A stretch of DNA of 47,436 bases from an uncultured Alphaproteobacteria bacterium. Its GTDB lineage: Bacteria > Pseudomonadota > Alphaproteobacteria > HIMB59 > GCA-002718135. Position numbers and translations under genes: made by a program. Shown here piece by piece: positions 25,373-34,247 of the stretch (within the stretch, counting starts at the first letter, position 1; every line of letters starts with the position of its first letter). Where the stretch lies: positions 1-47,436 of the forward strand of contig CACFVT010000006.1 in the NCBI GenBank assembly GCA_902569865.1, written 5' to 3'. The notes beneath the pieces are model-generated. The model saw only the letters and a list, made by a program, of their open reading frames with translations, was not told the DNA's origin and made no database searches.

Positions 25373-26563
25373 ATGGTAGATATTTGGCCTTTCTTTGGTA
25401 CTAGACCCTACAATCAAGATGCTAAAAACTTAATTGCACCATCTACTGATCATTTAAGTATAGAAAACATCGAGATATTTAGAAAAAATAATTACTGGAA
25501 TTATCTTAAAATATTAAACCCTGTCGGACAATTAAAAGAAAAAGATTCATTATTAGAGGCAAAATCCCATTTTAATGAAATGAAAGATAATGATGTAATC
25601 AAAAAAGATAACTTATTACATTTTTATATTTATCAAATTGAATTAAACATTCATTCCCAATTAGGTTTCTTATGTTTAGCTTCTATAAAAGATTTTGAAA
25701 AAAAAATCATAAAACCTCATGAAAAAATTTATGAAAATAGAAAAATTGAAAGAGCAGATCAAATGATGAATTTAAATACACAAATTGGCCCAATATATGC
25801 TGCCTATCCAGAAGAAAAAAATATACACGATCTACTTTTACCTCAAATAGCAAAGCCACCATCATACGATTTTGAGAGTTTTGATAATTCTGTTCATAGA
25901 TTATGGTGTGTAAATGATATTAAATTTATTGAAAAACTAAAAAGTTTAATGAAAAATGTAAATGCAATTTATATTGCTGACGGTCATCATAGAATGGGTG
26001 CAATGCAACACATTAATAAACAAAATTCATTGAATGAAAAATTTATGATAGCTGCTTTTCCATCTAATGAGACAAAAATTTTTGATTATAACAGAGTAAT
26101 AAAAGATTTGAATGGTCTTTCAAAAGTTGAATTTATCAAAATTTTATCTAATGATTTTAAAGTAGAGAAAAAAAACTACGCATACAAACCAACAAAAAAA
26201 CATGAATTTGGAATGTATCATGAAAAACAATGGTATGTCGTAGAATTTATTGGATCCATTGAAAGTAATAATTTTGTTGATGCTCTTGATATTAATATAT
26301 TAAATAATTTTTGTTTAACTAAAATATTGAATATAAAAGATGTAAATAACGATGAAAGAATTCGATTTATCGCTGGTTGCCATGGTCTAAGTGCTTTAGA
26401 AAAAAAAGTTAATGAAAATCTTGATAGCGTAGCTTTTTCTATCTTTCCATCTGAAATAACAGATGTTATTAGAGTTGCTGATAACAATTTAACTATGCCA
26501 CCTAAATCTACATGGTTTGATCCGAAACCACTTGATGGATTAGTGGTATATGAATTTGAATAA
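25373..26563 (+). CDS. DUF1015 family protein
   Basis: A 396-residue cytosolic protein of the DUF1015 family, recognised from the opening PFFGTRPYNQDAKNLIAPSTD and the central YIADGHHRMGAMQHI motif (about residues 202-216). Its biochemical role is not established. DUF1015 genes commonly sit with serA and serC, as here, which ties it to serine metabolism. It is the first gene after the glycine riboswitch, and the serC start follows its stop by two bases. Confidence 0.85.
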   Translation: MVDIWPFFGTRPYNQDAKNLIAPSTDHLSIENIEIFRKNNYWNYLKILNPVGQLKEKDSLLEAKSHFNEMKDNDVIKKDNLLHFYIYQIELNIHSQLGFLCLASIKDFEKKIIKPHEKIYENRKIERADQMMNLNTQIGPIYAAYPEEKNIHDLLLPQIAKPPSYDFESFDNSVHRLWCVNDIKFIEKLKSLMKNVNAIYIADGHHRMGAMQHINKQNSLNEKFMIAAFPSNETKIFDYNRVIKDLNGLSKVEFIKILSNDFKVEKKNYAYKPTKKHEFGMYHEKQWYVVEFIGSIESNNFVDALDINILNNFCLTKILNIKDVNNDERIRFIAGCHGLSALEKKVNENLDSVAFSIFPSEITDVIRVADNNLTMPPKSTWFDPKPLDGLVVYEFE

Positions 26564-26565
26564 TT

Positions 26566-27729
26566 TTGAAAAAACCTAATAAAAAACCTAATAACCCTAA
26601 TTTTTCAAGTGGTCCATGTGCAAAAAGACCTGGATGGAAAATTGAAAATTTAATTAACGCTAATACGGGCAGATCCCATAGATCAGGTGAGGCAAAATTA
26701 AAACTTAAACTTGTTATTGATAAATCTAAGGAGTTATTAAATTTACCAGATGATTATGTTGTAGGTATCATGCCAGGCTCTGACACTGGAGCTTTAGAAG
26801 CTTCAATTTGGTCTTTGATAGGTGAAAGAGGTGTAGATATTCTTGCGTGGGAAAACTTTGGAAAAGACTGGATACAAGATGTTGTAAAGCAACTCAAAAT
26901 ATCAAATCTAAATGTGCATGATGTTAATTATGGCCAATTTCCTGATATAACAAAAGTTAATTTCCAAAATGATGTGATTTTTACTTGGAATGGAACCACT
27001 TCAGGAGTTAAAGTTCCTAATGCTGAATGGATACCTGATAATAGAGAAGGTTTAACCATTTGTGATGCTACTTCAGCAATTTTTGCTATGCCTATTGATT
27101 ATAAAAAGTGCGATGTTCTGACCTGGTCTTGGCAGAAAGTGCTTGGCGGTGAAGCTGCACACGGAATGATAGCAATGTCACCAAGAGCACTAAATAGATT
27201 AGAAAATTTTAAACCTTCGTGGCCGATACCTAAAGTTTTTAGAATTGCAAATAATAATAAAATTATAAAAGGTATTTTTGAAGGCAGTACAATTAATACA
27301 CCTTCTATGATTTGTGTTGAAGATGCTTTAGATGGACTTAATTGGGCAGAAAAAAATGGTGGATTAAATTTTTTATTAGATACTTCAATGAATTCATTTG
27401 ATCTAATACACGAATGGATTCAAAATAATGATTGGGTAACTTTTTTGTCTGAAAATAAAAATAGAGAATACTTATCAAATACTGGTATTACATTTAAAAT
27501 TTGTGAAAACTGGTATTTATATAAAAGTGAAGATGATCAAAGATTAATTGTAAAAGAAATTTGTAAATTATTATCCAACGAAAATGTTGCTTTTGATATT
27601 AATGGTTATGCAAAAGCCCCACCTTCTTTTAGGGTATGGGCTGGTGGAACTGTTGAAACAAATAATATTAAGCTATTATTACCTTGGTTAGAATGGGCAT
27701 ATTTTGTTGTGAAAGAAGCTCATGCCTAA
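26566..27729 (+). CDS. serC: phosphoserine aminotransferase
   Basis: It converts 3-phosphohydroxypyruvate and glutamate to 3-phosphoserine. The 387 residues match the longer alphaproteobacterial SerC type: NFSSGPCAKRPGW near the start, GIMPGSDTGALEASIW, FTWNGTTSGVKVP, and the PLP lysine in LTWSWQKVLGGEAAHGM. The start is a TTG at 26566, two bases after the DUF1015 stop; no ATG is in frame before the conserved NPNFSSGP. It overlaps serA by eight bases. A separate SerB phosphatase is not in the window. Confidence 0.94.
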   Translation: MKKPNKKPNNPNFSSGPCAKRPGWKIENLINANTGRSHRSGEAKLKLKLVIDKSKELLNLPDDYVVGIMPGSDTGALEASIWSLIGERGVDILAWENFGKDWIQDVVKQLKISNLNVHDVNYGQFPDITKVNFQNDVIFTWNGTTSGVKVPNAEWIPDNREGLTICDATSAIFAMPIDYKKCDVLTWSWQKVLGGEAAHGMIAMSPRALNRLENFKPSWPIPKVFRIANNNKIIKGIFEGSTINTPSMICVEDALDGLNWAEKNGGLNFLLDTSMNSFDLIHEWIQNNDWVTFLSENKNREYLSNTGITFKICENWYLYKSEDDQRLIVKEICKLLSNENVAFDINGYAKAPPSFRVWAGGTVETNNIKLLLPWLEWAYFVVKEAHA

Positions 27730-28660
27730 AGTTCTAATATCTGATGCAATGGATAATGTTGCTGAAAAAATACTTGCATCAAATAATATTGAAGTTGATG
27801 TTAAAACTGACTTTACAGCAGAAGAGCTTATTAAAAATATTCAAAATTATGATGGATTAATTGTTCGATCTGCAACAAAAGTAACAAAAGAGTTAATAGA
27901 TAATGCTAAAAATTTAAAAATAATTGGCAGAGCAGGTGCTGGTGTAGATAATATTGACTTGAACTCAGCTAAAGCAAAAAATATTATTGTAATGAATACA
28001 CCTGGTGGTAATACAAATGCTACAGCAGAACACACTTTAGCTCTACTTTTATCTTTATCTAGAAAAATTTCTAAAGCTGATTTAACTACACACAAAGGAG
28101 AGTGGGCTAAGAAAAAGTTAAAGGGTAACGAAATCAGAGGAAAAAAAATAGGAATTATTGGGTTTGGTAATGTTGGTAGAAGGTTTGCTGAGATGTGCCA
28201 TTTATTGGGACTTAAAATTATGATTTTTTCAAAAACATTTGATCAAGTTAAGGAAAAATTCCCAGAATATGTTTCATGTGATCTTAATGAAATTTTAAAA
28301 GAATCAGACATAGTTAGCTTTCACTGTAAACCTAATCCTGATGGATCTTCAATAATTAACGCTAAAGAAATTAGTATAATGAAAAATAATGTTTTAATTA
28401 TTAACACAGCAAGAGGTAATCTTGTATCTGAAATAGATTTATGTGATGCAATTAAAAATAATAATATTGGTGGAGTTGCATTAGATGTTTTTGCGGAAGA
28501 ACCTGCTAATAATAATAGACTGTTTGGTTTAGAAAATGTATTACTTACTCCACATATAGCAGCATCAACTGTTGAAGCTCAAATTATTGTGGCTGAAATG
28601 ATTGCAAATCAGTTTGTTGATTATTTTTTAGATAATAAAATTAATAATTCTGTTATTTAA
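27722..28660 (+). CDS. serA: D-3-phosphoglycerate dehydrogenase, short form
   Basis: The first committed enzyme of serine synthesis, oxidising 3-phosphoglycerate with NAD. The 312 residues have the 2-hydroxyacid dehydrogenase pattern: IGRAGAGVDNIDL (catalytic Arg region), the Rossmann loop GIIGFGNVGRRF, and LLTPHIAAST with the catalytic His. There is no C-terminal ACT domain, so feedback by serine at the protein is unlikely. Control would fall to the upstream glycine riboswitch (inference). The 3' end overlaps the convergent htpG by eight bases. Confidence 0.92.
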   Translation: MPKVLISDAMDNVAEKILASNNIEVDVKTDFTAEELIKNIQNYDGLIVRSATKVTKELIDNAKNLKIIGRAGAGVDNIDLNSAKAKNIIVMNTPGGNTNATAEHTLALLLSLSRKISKADLTTHKGEWAKKKLKGNEIRGKKIGIIGFGNVGRRFAEMCHLLGLKIMIFSKTFDQVKEKFPEYVSCDLNEILKESDIVSFHCKPNPDGSSIINAKEISIMKNNVLIINTARGNLVSEIDLCDAIKNNNIGGVALDVFAEEPANNNRLFGLENVLLTPHIAASTVEAQIIVAEMIANQFVDYFLDNKINNSVI

Positions 28661-30515
28661 TAAAAAGTTCAGTGAGACTTTCCATATAGTTTGAAGGATT
28701 GGACAATACATTTCCATCTAAGATGTTTGCTTGATCTAATATAATCTGTGAAATTTTTTTATGATCAAAATTGCTTAAATTTTGAGATATTTTTACAATC
28801 ATTGGGTGTTTGGCATTGATTTCTAAAATTTTTTTTGAATCAGGGGTTTTTTGATTGTGCATTTTCATCAATTTTTCCATATTGATATCCATACCTGACT
28901 CTTCAGCAACCAATAATACTGGACTTTTAGTTAATCTACTTGAGATAATTACATCTGATATTTTATCTTTAAGCTCTTCCTTTAATAGTATTGATAAATC
29001 ATTGATTTTACTATCTATTTTTTTAGCAGAATCTTTATCATTATCTTTTTTCTCTCCAACTTTAGTTAAGTCAACTTTTCCTTTAGAGATAGATTTAAAT
29101 TCATAATCTTTGTATTTACCAATATTTTGAAGCCAAAATTCGTCTACCGCATCAATCATAAATAAAACAGGCACTTTTTTATCTGTAAATACCTCTAATT
29201 GCGGTGAATTTTTAATATGATCTTTGTCCGTATTTGCAAAATAATAAATATCTTTCTGGTCTTTAACCATTTTTTCTACATATGTATCTAATGACATGAA
29301 CTCACTGTTTATTGAATTTTCAAATCTTAATAAATTTAATATTTTTTCATGATGATCATTAAACTCATAAAGACCCTCTTTTATGACAGCTCCAAAATTT
29401 TTCCAAAAATCTAGAAATTTATCATTATCTTTTTTTGCTAAAGCACCTATTTCATTTAATACTTTATTAGTTATTCCTTTTTTAATTTTTTCAATTACTG
29501 GATTATTTTGTAACATTTCTCTACTAATATTTAGAGAAATATCTTGTGAATCAACAACTCCAGGAACAAATCGTAGCCAATTAGGTATGATTTCGTCACA
29601 CTCATCTGATATAAAAACTTTTTGAACATATAATTTGATTTTATTTTTTCTTTCTGAATTAAATAAATCCATAGGCTGATTTGTCGGAATATATAAAAGT
29701 GCTTTATAATTTATGACGCCTTCAGCATTATAATGAATGGTTTTAAGAGGTTGATCGAAATTAAATGATATGTTGTTATAGAATTGTTTATAATCTTCAT
29801 CCTTTACATCTTTTTTATCTTTAAGCCAAAGAGGGTCACCTTCATTAATTTTTTCTTCTTTTTCTTTTGAATTATCAAGATCATCTAAAATAATTGGAAA
29901 AGGAATATAGTTTGAATATTTTGTAATTATTGATCTTAATCTAAAAGAATCTAAAAATTCATCAGCATCTTTTTTTAATAATAGTTTTATTTTAGTTCCA
30001 CGATTTTCATTTTCAATTTTTTCTATTGAATAATTTTCTTTACCATTTGACTTCCACAAATAACTATCTTTTTCTTCTGCTCCTTTTGAAATAACTTCTA
30101 CAGTATCGGCAATCATATAGGATGAATAAAAGCCAACACCAAATTGACCAATTGCCGAAACATCAGTTTCTTTTTTATTCTTCATGGCTTCCATAAATTT
30201 AGAAGTTCCTGATCTTGCAATTGTACCTAGATTATCAATTAATTCTTGTTCCGACATGCCTATGCCGTTATCCTGAATTTCTATAAATTTTTTCTTTTTT
30301 GAAACACGAACATTAATTTTTAGATCTTTGTCACCACCTAAAATATTTTTTTTTGATAAAGATTGATATCTTAATTTCTCACATGCATCAGCAGAATTAG
30401 AAATTAACTCCCTTAAAAAAATTTCCCTTTCACTATAAAGAGAATTAGCTACTAAATCTAAGAGCTTACTGACTTCTGCTTGAAAACTGTGATTTTTTGC
30501 CATTTTTTCTATCAT
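28653..30515 (-). CDS. htpG: Hsp90-family chaperone HtpG
   Basis: A cytosolic ATP-dependent chaperone of 620 residues, normal for bacterial HtpG. The N-terminal GHKL ATPase domain shows YSEREIFLRELISNSADACEKLRY, DNGIGMS, IARSGTSKFM and GQFGVGFYSSYMIAD. The middle domain has GVVDSQDISLNISREMLQ, which carries the catalytic Arg. The C-terminal dimerisation part is less conserved. The start could be the ATG at 30515 or an inner one four codons later (MAKNHSFQAEVSKLL); the second looks more typical. It diverges from the transglycosylase gene. Confidence 0.95.
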   Translation of the reverse strand: MIEKMAKNHSFQAEVSKLLDLVANSLYSEREIFLRELISNSADACEKLRYQSLSKKNILGGDKDLKINVRVSKKKKFIEIQDNGIGMSEQELIDNLGTIARSGTSKFMEAMKNKKETDVSAIGQFGVGFYSSYMIADTVEVISKGAEEKDSYLWKSNGKENYSIEKIENENRGTKIKLLLKKDADEFLDSFRLRSIITKYSNYIPFPIILDDLDNSKEKEEKINEGDPLWLKDKKDVKDEDYKQFYNNISFNFDQPLKTIHYNAEGVINYKALLYIPTNQPMDLFNSERKNKIKLYVQKVFISDECDEIIPNWLRFVPGVVDSQDISLNISREMLQNNPVIEKIKKGITNKVLNEIGALAKKDNDKFLDFWKNFGAVIKEGLYEFNDHHEKILNLLRFENSINSEFMSLDTYVEKMVKDQKDIYYFANTDKDHIKNSPQLEVFTDKKVPVLFMIDAVDEFWLQNIGKYKDYEFKSISKGKVDLTKVGEKKDNDKDSAKKIDSKINDLSILLKEELKDKISDVIISSRLTKSPVLLVAEESGMDINMEKLMKMHNQKTPDSKKILEINAKHPMIVKISQNLSNFDHKKISQIILDQANILDGNVLSNPSNYMESLTELFIK

Positions 30516-30598
30516 TTAAAATGATTTAAGCACTCATAATTATTATTCAATAGGTTTCAATAAATTTTTGCCATAATTAACGTTAATAAGCATAAATT

Positions 30599-31231
30599 AT
30601 GTTATTAAACAAATTTATGTCAGTTGATAATTTTCTTAAATTTTTATGTATTTTATTTATATTTATCTTAGCCTGTACTTCAAATCAGCAGATCAATACT
30701 GCAGACTCATGTATAATTTTTGATCAAAAGAAAAATTGGTACAAGTCTACTAAAAAATCTTATGACAATTGGAACACGCCCATTGCTTTACAACTAGCAA
30801 TAATCAATCAAGAATCATCATTCAGGCAATTTGCAAAACCTGAGAGAAAAAAAATATTTGGTATTATTCCTACATCAAGACCTTCTACAGCTTTTGGATA
30901 TGCTCAGGTAACCAACCCTACATGGGATTGGTATAAAACAAAAACAGGAAATAAAAATGCCTCTAGAGCAAATTTTGCAGATGTTACAGATTTTATAGGA
31001 TGGTATACAACACAAAGTGAAAAGTTAGTAGGTATATCTAAAAATGATTTTTATAATCAGTATTTAGCTTATCATGAAGGTCAAGGTGGTTGGAAAAAAG
31101 AAACATACTTAGATAAAAAATGGTTAATTGAAGTTGCTAAAACTGTTGAAAGAAATGCAAAAATGTATAACAATCAATTAAAAGAGTGTGAAGCAAATTT
31201 AAATAAGAAAGGTTTTTTTGGAATTTTCTAA
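30599..31231 (+). CDS. lipoprotein lytic transglycosylase (SLT fold)
   Basis: A 210-residue putative outer-membrane lipoprotein. It has a hydrophobic lead ending FIFILAC, a lipobox with Cys at about residue 26, then an SLT-like domain. The IINQESSFRQFA motif carries the likely catalytic Glu, followed by STAFGYAQVTNPTWDWYK and LAYHEGQGGWKKETY. Such enzymes cut the murein glycan with formation of 1,6-anhydro ends. I infer the function from these motifs. Its stop overlaps the start of the following amidohydrolase by one base. Confidence 0.8.
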   Translation: MLLNKFMSVDNFLKFLCILFIFILACTSNQQINTADSCIIFDQKKNWYKSTKKSYDNWNTPIALQLAIINQESSFRQFAKPERKKIFGIIPTSRPSTAFGYAQVTNPTWDWYKTKTGNKNASRANFADVTDFIGWYTTQSEKLVGISKNDFYNQYLAYHEGQGGWKKETYLDKKWLIEVAKTVERNAKMYNNQLKECEANLNKKGFFGIF

Positions 31232-32409
31232 TGGTTGTTTCAAATAGCATTAATCAAATGTATGAAGAAATGAAGACTTGGAGACAAGATCTTCATCGTA
31301 TCCCAGAAATTGGTTTGGAAGAATATCAAACATCTAAATATATAAAATCTAAACTATCTGAATTTAATATAGACTTTAAAGATGGTTATGCAAATACTGG
31401 TATTGTTGCTCATATAAAAGGTTCTAAAGGCAATAGTGATAAATCAATTGGTCTCAGAGCTGATTTTGATGCTTTACCAATGCCTGAAAAAAATAATTTT
31501 GATCATAAATCTACAAATGATGGCATGATGCACGCTTGTGGACACGATGGTCACACATCTATGCTTTTAGGAGCAGCTAAATATTTAAGTGAAAACAATG
31601 ACTTTGATGGAAATGTGTATTTCATTTTTCAACCAGGTGAAGAAGGTTTTGCCGGTGGTCAAAAAATGATTCAAGATGGAATGTTTGATGATTTTAAAAT
31701 TGATGAAGTGTATGCTTTACATAATTGGCCTGAATTACCTATTGGCACAATTGGTGTAAATAAAGGACCTATGATGGCAGCAGTTGATGAATTTGATATT
31801 ATTGTAAATGGAAAAGGAGGACATGCAGCAATTCCTCAGCTTGCTATAGACCCTGTAGTTATAGCATCACAAATTGTCTTATCTATTCAAACAATTATTA
31901 GCAGATCTACTGATCCTGTTGATAAAGCTTTAATTAGTATTACTAAAATTAATGGTGGTACAGCTTATAATGTTATCGATGATAGTGTAAAAATGGGCGG
32001 CACTATTAGAACTTTTAAACCTGAAACCAGATCTTTTTTTGAAAAAAAAATAAATGAAATTGCCTCTGGTATAGCTAAGGCAAATGGAGCTGAAGCCAAA
32101 ATTGAATTTCATTTAACTAATAAATATCCCCCAACTATAAACTCAAAAAAAGAAAGTGAGTTTGCAGCTAATGTAGCAAAAAAAATATTTGGTGACGAAA
32201 AAGTAAACACCGAAATTGATCCTTCTATGGGAGGTGAAGATTTCTCCTATTTACTAGAAAAAAAACCAGGCTCTTATCTTTATATTGGCCAAGGCGATGC
32301 AAATCATAAAGCTCATCTTCATACAACTAAATATGATTTTAATGATAATTTATTACCAATAGGAGTTAATTATTGGGTTGAGCTTGTAAAAGAATACTTT
32401 TCAAAATAA
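31231..32409 (+). CDS. M20-family amidohydrolase (HipO/IAA-amino-acid-hydrolase type)
   Basis: A metal-dependent amidase of 392 residues. The metal ligands are in MHACGHDGHTSMLLGAAKYL, FIFQPGEEGFAGGQKMI, the YALHNWPELPIG His and the C-terminal GGEDFSYLLEK. A dimerisation domain lies in the middle (GKGGHAAIPQLAIDPV). The family cleaves N-acyl amino acids such as hippurate, N-acetyl amino acids or indoleacetyl conjugates; the substrate cannot be fixed. No signal peptide is visible, so it acts in the cytosol. Confidence 0.92.
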   Translation: MVVSNSINQMYEEMKTWRQDLHRIPEIGLEEYQTSKYIKSKLSEFNIDFKDGYANTGIVAHIKGSKGNSDKSIGLRADFDALPMPEKNNFDHKSTNDGMMHACGHDGHTSMLLGAAKYLSENNDFDGNVYFIFQPGEEGFAGGQKMIQDGMFDDFKIDEVYALHNWPELPIGTIGVNKGPMMAAVDEFDIIVNGKGGHAAIPQLAIDPVVIASQIVLSIQTIISRSTDPVDKALISITKINGGTAYNVIDDSVKMGGTIRTFKPETRSFFEKKINEIASGIAKANGAEAKIEFHLTNKYPPTINSKKESEFAANVAKKIFGDEKVNTEIDPSMGGEDFSYLLEKKPGSYLYIGQGDANHKAHLHTTKYDFNDNLLPIGVNYWVELVKEYFSK

Positions 32410-32420
32410 ATCCAAGCAAA

Positions 32421-33182
32421 ATGATAAATCTTATTGCTATTTTTACGATAGTAAAATTTCGCATAAAAGAATTTACAAACGAATATCATTATTCAATATT
32501 AGCACCACTGACATCTAATTTACTTTTTGTTATTATTTTTTCAACAATTGATAGATTTTATTCTTTATCGAATGACAATATATCATTTATTGAATTTTTA
32601 ATACCTGGTTTAATCATTATGGTTGTAGCTCAGGAAAGTTTTGATAATCCATCTGTATCGATGATAAACAGTAAACAGATTGGCTCATTTGATGATTTTC
32701 TAGTAGCTCCTCTTTCTCGTGTAGAAATATTTGTGGCATATTTAATTTCTCAAATTTTTATTGGATTATTTATTGCCATTATAAATTTTTTAATTTTATC
32801 ATATTTTATTTCATATAATTATTTTTCAATTTTTAATTTCATTTATTATCTTTTATTAGTAATAATTTTTTTTACATCTATTGGCTCATTAGTAGGATTG
32901 TTAGCATATAGATGGGATACACAAAGTACTGTTTCAAATTTTTTTATAAGTCCTATCAACTTCCTATCTGGAACTTTTTTTCCCATCAACGCTTTACCTG
33001 AAGATATCAAATATTTTTTTTTATATAACCCTTATTATTATGTAATAACTTATTTTAGAAATTCATTTTATATTAAATCTGATGTAAACTTATATATTAA
33101 TACACTAATTTTTATTTTTGTTTTTAGCTTTTTTTTATTTACAGCGTATGTATTTTACAGAGGGTATAGAGTTGTTAAATAA
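32421..33182 (+). CDS. ABC-2 type transporter permease, orphan
   Basis: A 253-residue inner-membrane protein with about six helices and the ABC-2 pattern: a cytosolic amphipathic start, LIPGLIIMVVAQESFDNPS after helix two, and the NFLSGTFFPINALPEDIKYFFLYNPYYYVITYFRNSFY signature region spanning about residues 185-222. ABC-2 permeases export polysaccharides, lipids or drugs and need an ATPase partner. None is adjacent: M20 lies upstream and mazG is convergent. The partner must be encoded elsewhere. Confidence 0.85.
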   Translation: MINLIAIFTIVKFRIKEFTNEYHYSILAPLTSNLLFVIIFSTIDRFYSLSNDNISFIEFLIPGLIIMVVAQESFDNPSVSMINSKQIGSFDDFLVAPLSRVEIFVAYLISQIFIGLFIAIINFLILSYFISYNYFSIFNFIYYLLLVIIFFTSIGSLVGLLAYRWDTQSTVSNFFISPINFLSGTFFPINALPEDIKYFFLYNPYYYVITYFRNSFYIKSDVNLYINTLIFIFVFSFFLFTAYVFYRGYRVVK

Positions 33183-33189
33183 TAGATAA

Positions 33190-33954
33190 TTAATTTTTTT
33201 TTACATTTTGCCAAATTTTATTGTATTCATTAATTGTAATTTTATTTAAATTAAAATTTTCTTTTTTTGTATATTCTTCAAGTTTTTTCCATCTTGTTTT
33301 AAATTTTTTATTTGATTTTTTTAAAATAGACTCTGGGTCTAATTTTAATTTTCTTGAAACATCTAGGGTTGCAAAAATCAAATCACCTAATTCTTCTTTT
33401 ATTCTTTTTTTATTATTATTTTTAATTTCAATCTTTAATTCATCAATTTCTTCATAAACTTTATTTAAAGCCTCTTTATTGTTTTTGTATTCAAAACCTA
33501 CAGATGCAACCTTTTTTTGAATTTTATTTGCTTCTTGAAGTGCTGGCAAGGTTACAGGTATGTTATCAAGAATTGATAAATCTTCTTTATTTTTTGAATT
33601 TTCCCACCATAATTTAAATTCTTTCATATTTTTAAATTTTTTATTTTTAAATACATGAGGATGTCGTGCAATCATTTTGAATGTTATTGTTTTAACAACA
33701 TCATTAAAGTTAAATTTCTTCTTTTCAGATGCTATTTGAGAAATATAAATAACTTGAAATAGTAAATCTCCAAGCTCTTCCTTTAATTTATCGAAGTTTT
33801 TATTATATACTTGCTCTGCTACTTCATAAACTTCCTCAATTGTATGTGGAATTATTGTCTCTATAGTCTGTTTTTTATCCCAAGGGCAACCTTTTTGAGG
33901 ATCCCTGAGTTTTTTCATTACATTAAGTAATTTTTGAATTTCTGTTTTTCCCAT
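33190..33954 (-). CDS. mazG: nucleoside triphosphate pyrophosphohydrolase MazG
   Basis: It hydrolyses (d)NTPs to the monophosphate and pyrophosphate, cleaning the pool or modulating the stringent response. The 254 residues hold two MazG domains with their metal-binding acidic motifs (EEVYEVAEQV and LKEELGDLLFQVIYI in the first; IDELKIEI and IKEELGDLIFATLDVSRKL in the second). The opening MKKLRDPQKGCPWDKKQT is typical. The listed ATG at 33954 directly follows the U-tract of an upstream terminator. An inner ATG at 33918, just before KKLRDP, is a credible alternative start. Confidence 0.93.
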   Translation of the reverse strand: MGKTEIQKLLNVMKKLRDPQKGCPWDKKQTIETIIPHTIEEVYEVAEQVYNKNFDKLKEELGDLLFQVIYISQIASEKKKFNFNDVVKTITFKMIARHPHVFKNKKFKNMKEFKLWWENSKNKEDLSILDNIPVTLPALQEANKIQKKVASVGFEYKNNKEALNKVYEEIDELKIEIKNNNKKRIKEELGDLIFATLDVSRKLKLDPESILKKSNKKFKTRWKKLEEYTKKENFNLNKITINEYNKIWQNVKKN

Positions 33955-33982
33955 AAAAAAAGCCCTCTTAAATAAGAGGGCT
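33955..33982 (-). terminator. intrinsic terminator of the tandem small-protein unit
   Basis: On the minus strand a perfect 10-bp stem (33973-33982 with 33961-33970) has a two-base loop as drawn, realistically four or more with end pairs open. It is followed by a run of six or seven U. It lies 20 bases after the stop of the 72-residue gene. The U-run ends exactly at the mazG start codon. Confidence 0.88.
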
Positions 33983-34001
33983 AATTATATATATTTAGAA
34001 A

Positions 34002-34220
34002 TTATCTTCTAGCTAACCAGTATAAAATACCAAGTACGATAATTCCAGTTAAACCATTTCCTCCAAGAGAAGAAACTAGACTTGAAATATTATCAACGAC
34101 AGCAGTACCTATAAATGGAACTGCAGGGCCAAAAATGATTCCTAGTACTACACTTAGTGGAATTACCACAAGTGCTACGTCCATTACCCCTCTTAGAAAA
34201 TTTTTTGCTGAATCCATCAT
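34002..34220 (-). CDS. small hydrophobic membrane protein, copy 2 of a tandem pair
   Basis: A 72-residue protein with an amphipathic N-terminus (DSAKNFLRGVMDVAL) and two hydrophobic segments around a conserved VVLGIIFGPAVPFIG turn and a Gly/Ser-rich middle (SSLVSSLGGNGLTGI). It ends in a short basic tail (LARR). It is clearly paralogous to the 76-residue gene just upstream. A near-perfect ribosome binding site (AAGGAGTTAAGCA before the ATG) and GC-richer codons suggest high expression. I know no function. It is followed by a strong terminator. Confidence 0.85.
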   Translation of the reverse strand: MMDSAKNFLRGVMDVALVVIPLSVVLGIIFGPAVPFIGTAVVDNISSLVSSLGGNGLTGIIVLGILYWLARR

Positions 34221-34247
34221 TGCTTAACTCCTTTTTTTAAAGAAATT

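Noticed and set aside
28855-29106. Plus-strand frames opposite htpG (also 29383-29625)
   Set aside because: They are antisense shadows of a well conserved HtpG reading frame with no ribosome binding site.
30576-30587. 12-bp perfect palindrome ATTAACGTTAAT between htpG and the transglycosylase gene, as an operator
   Set aside because: Short A+T palindromes are expected often in DNA of this composition and there is no second copy near a related gene.
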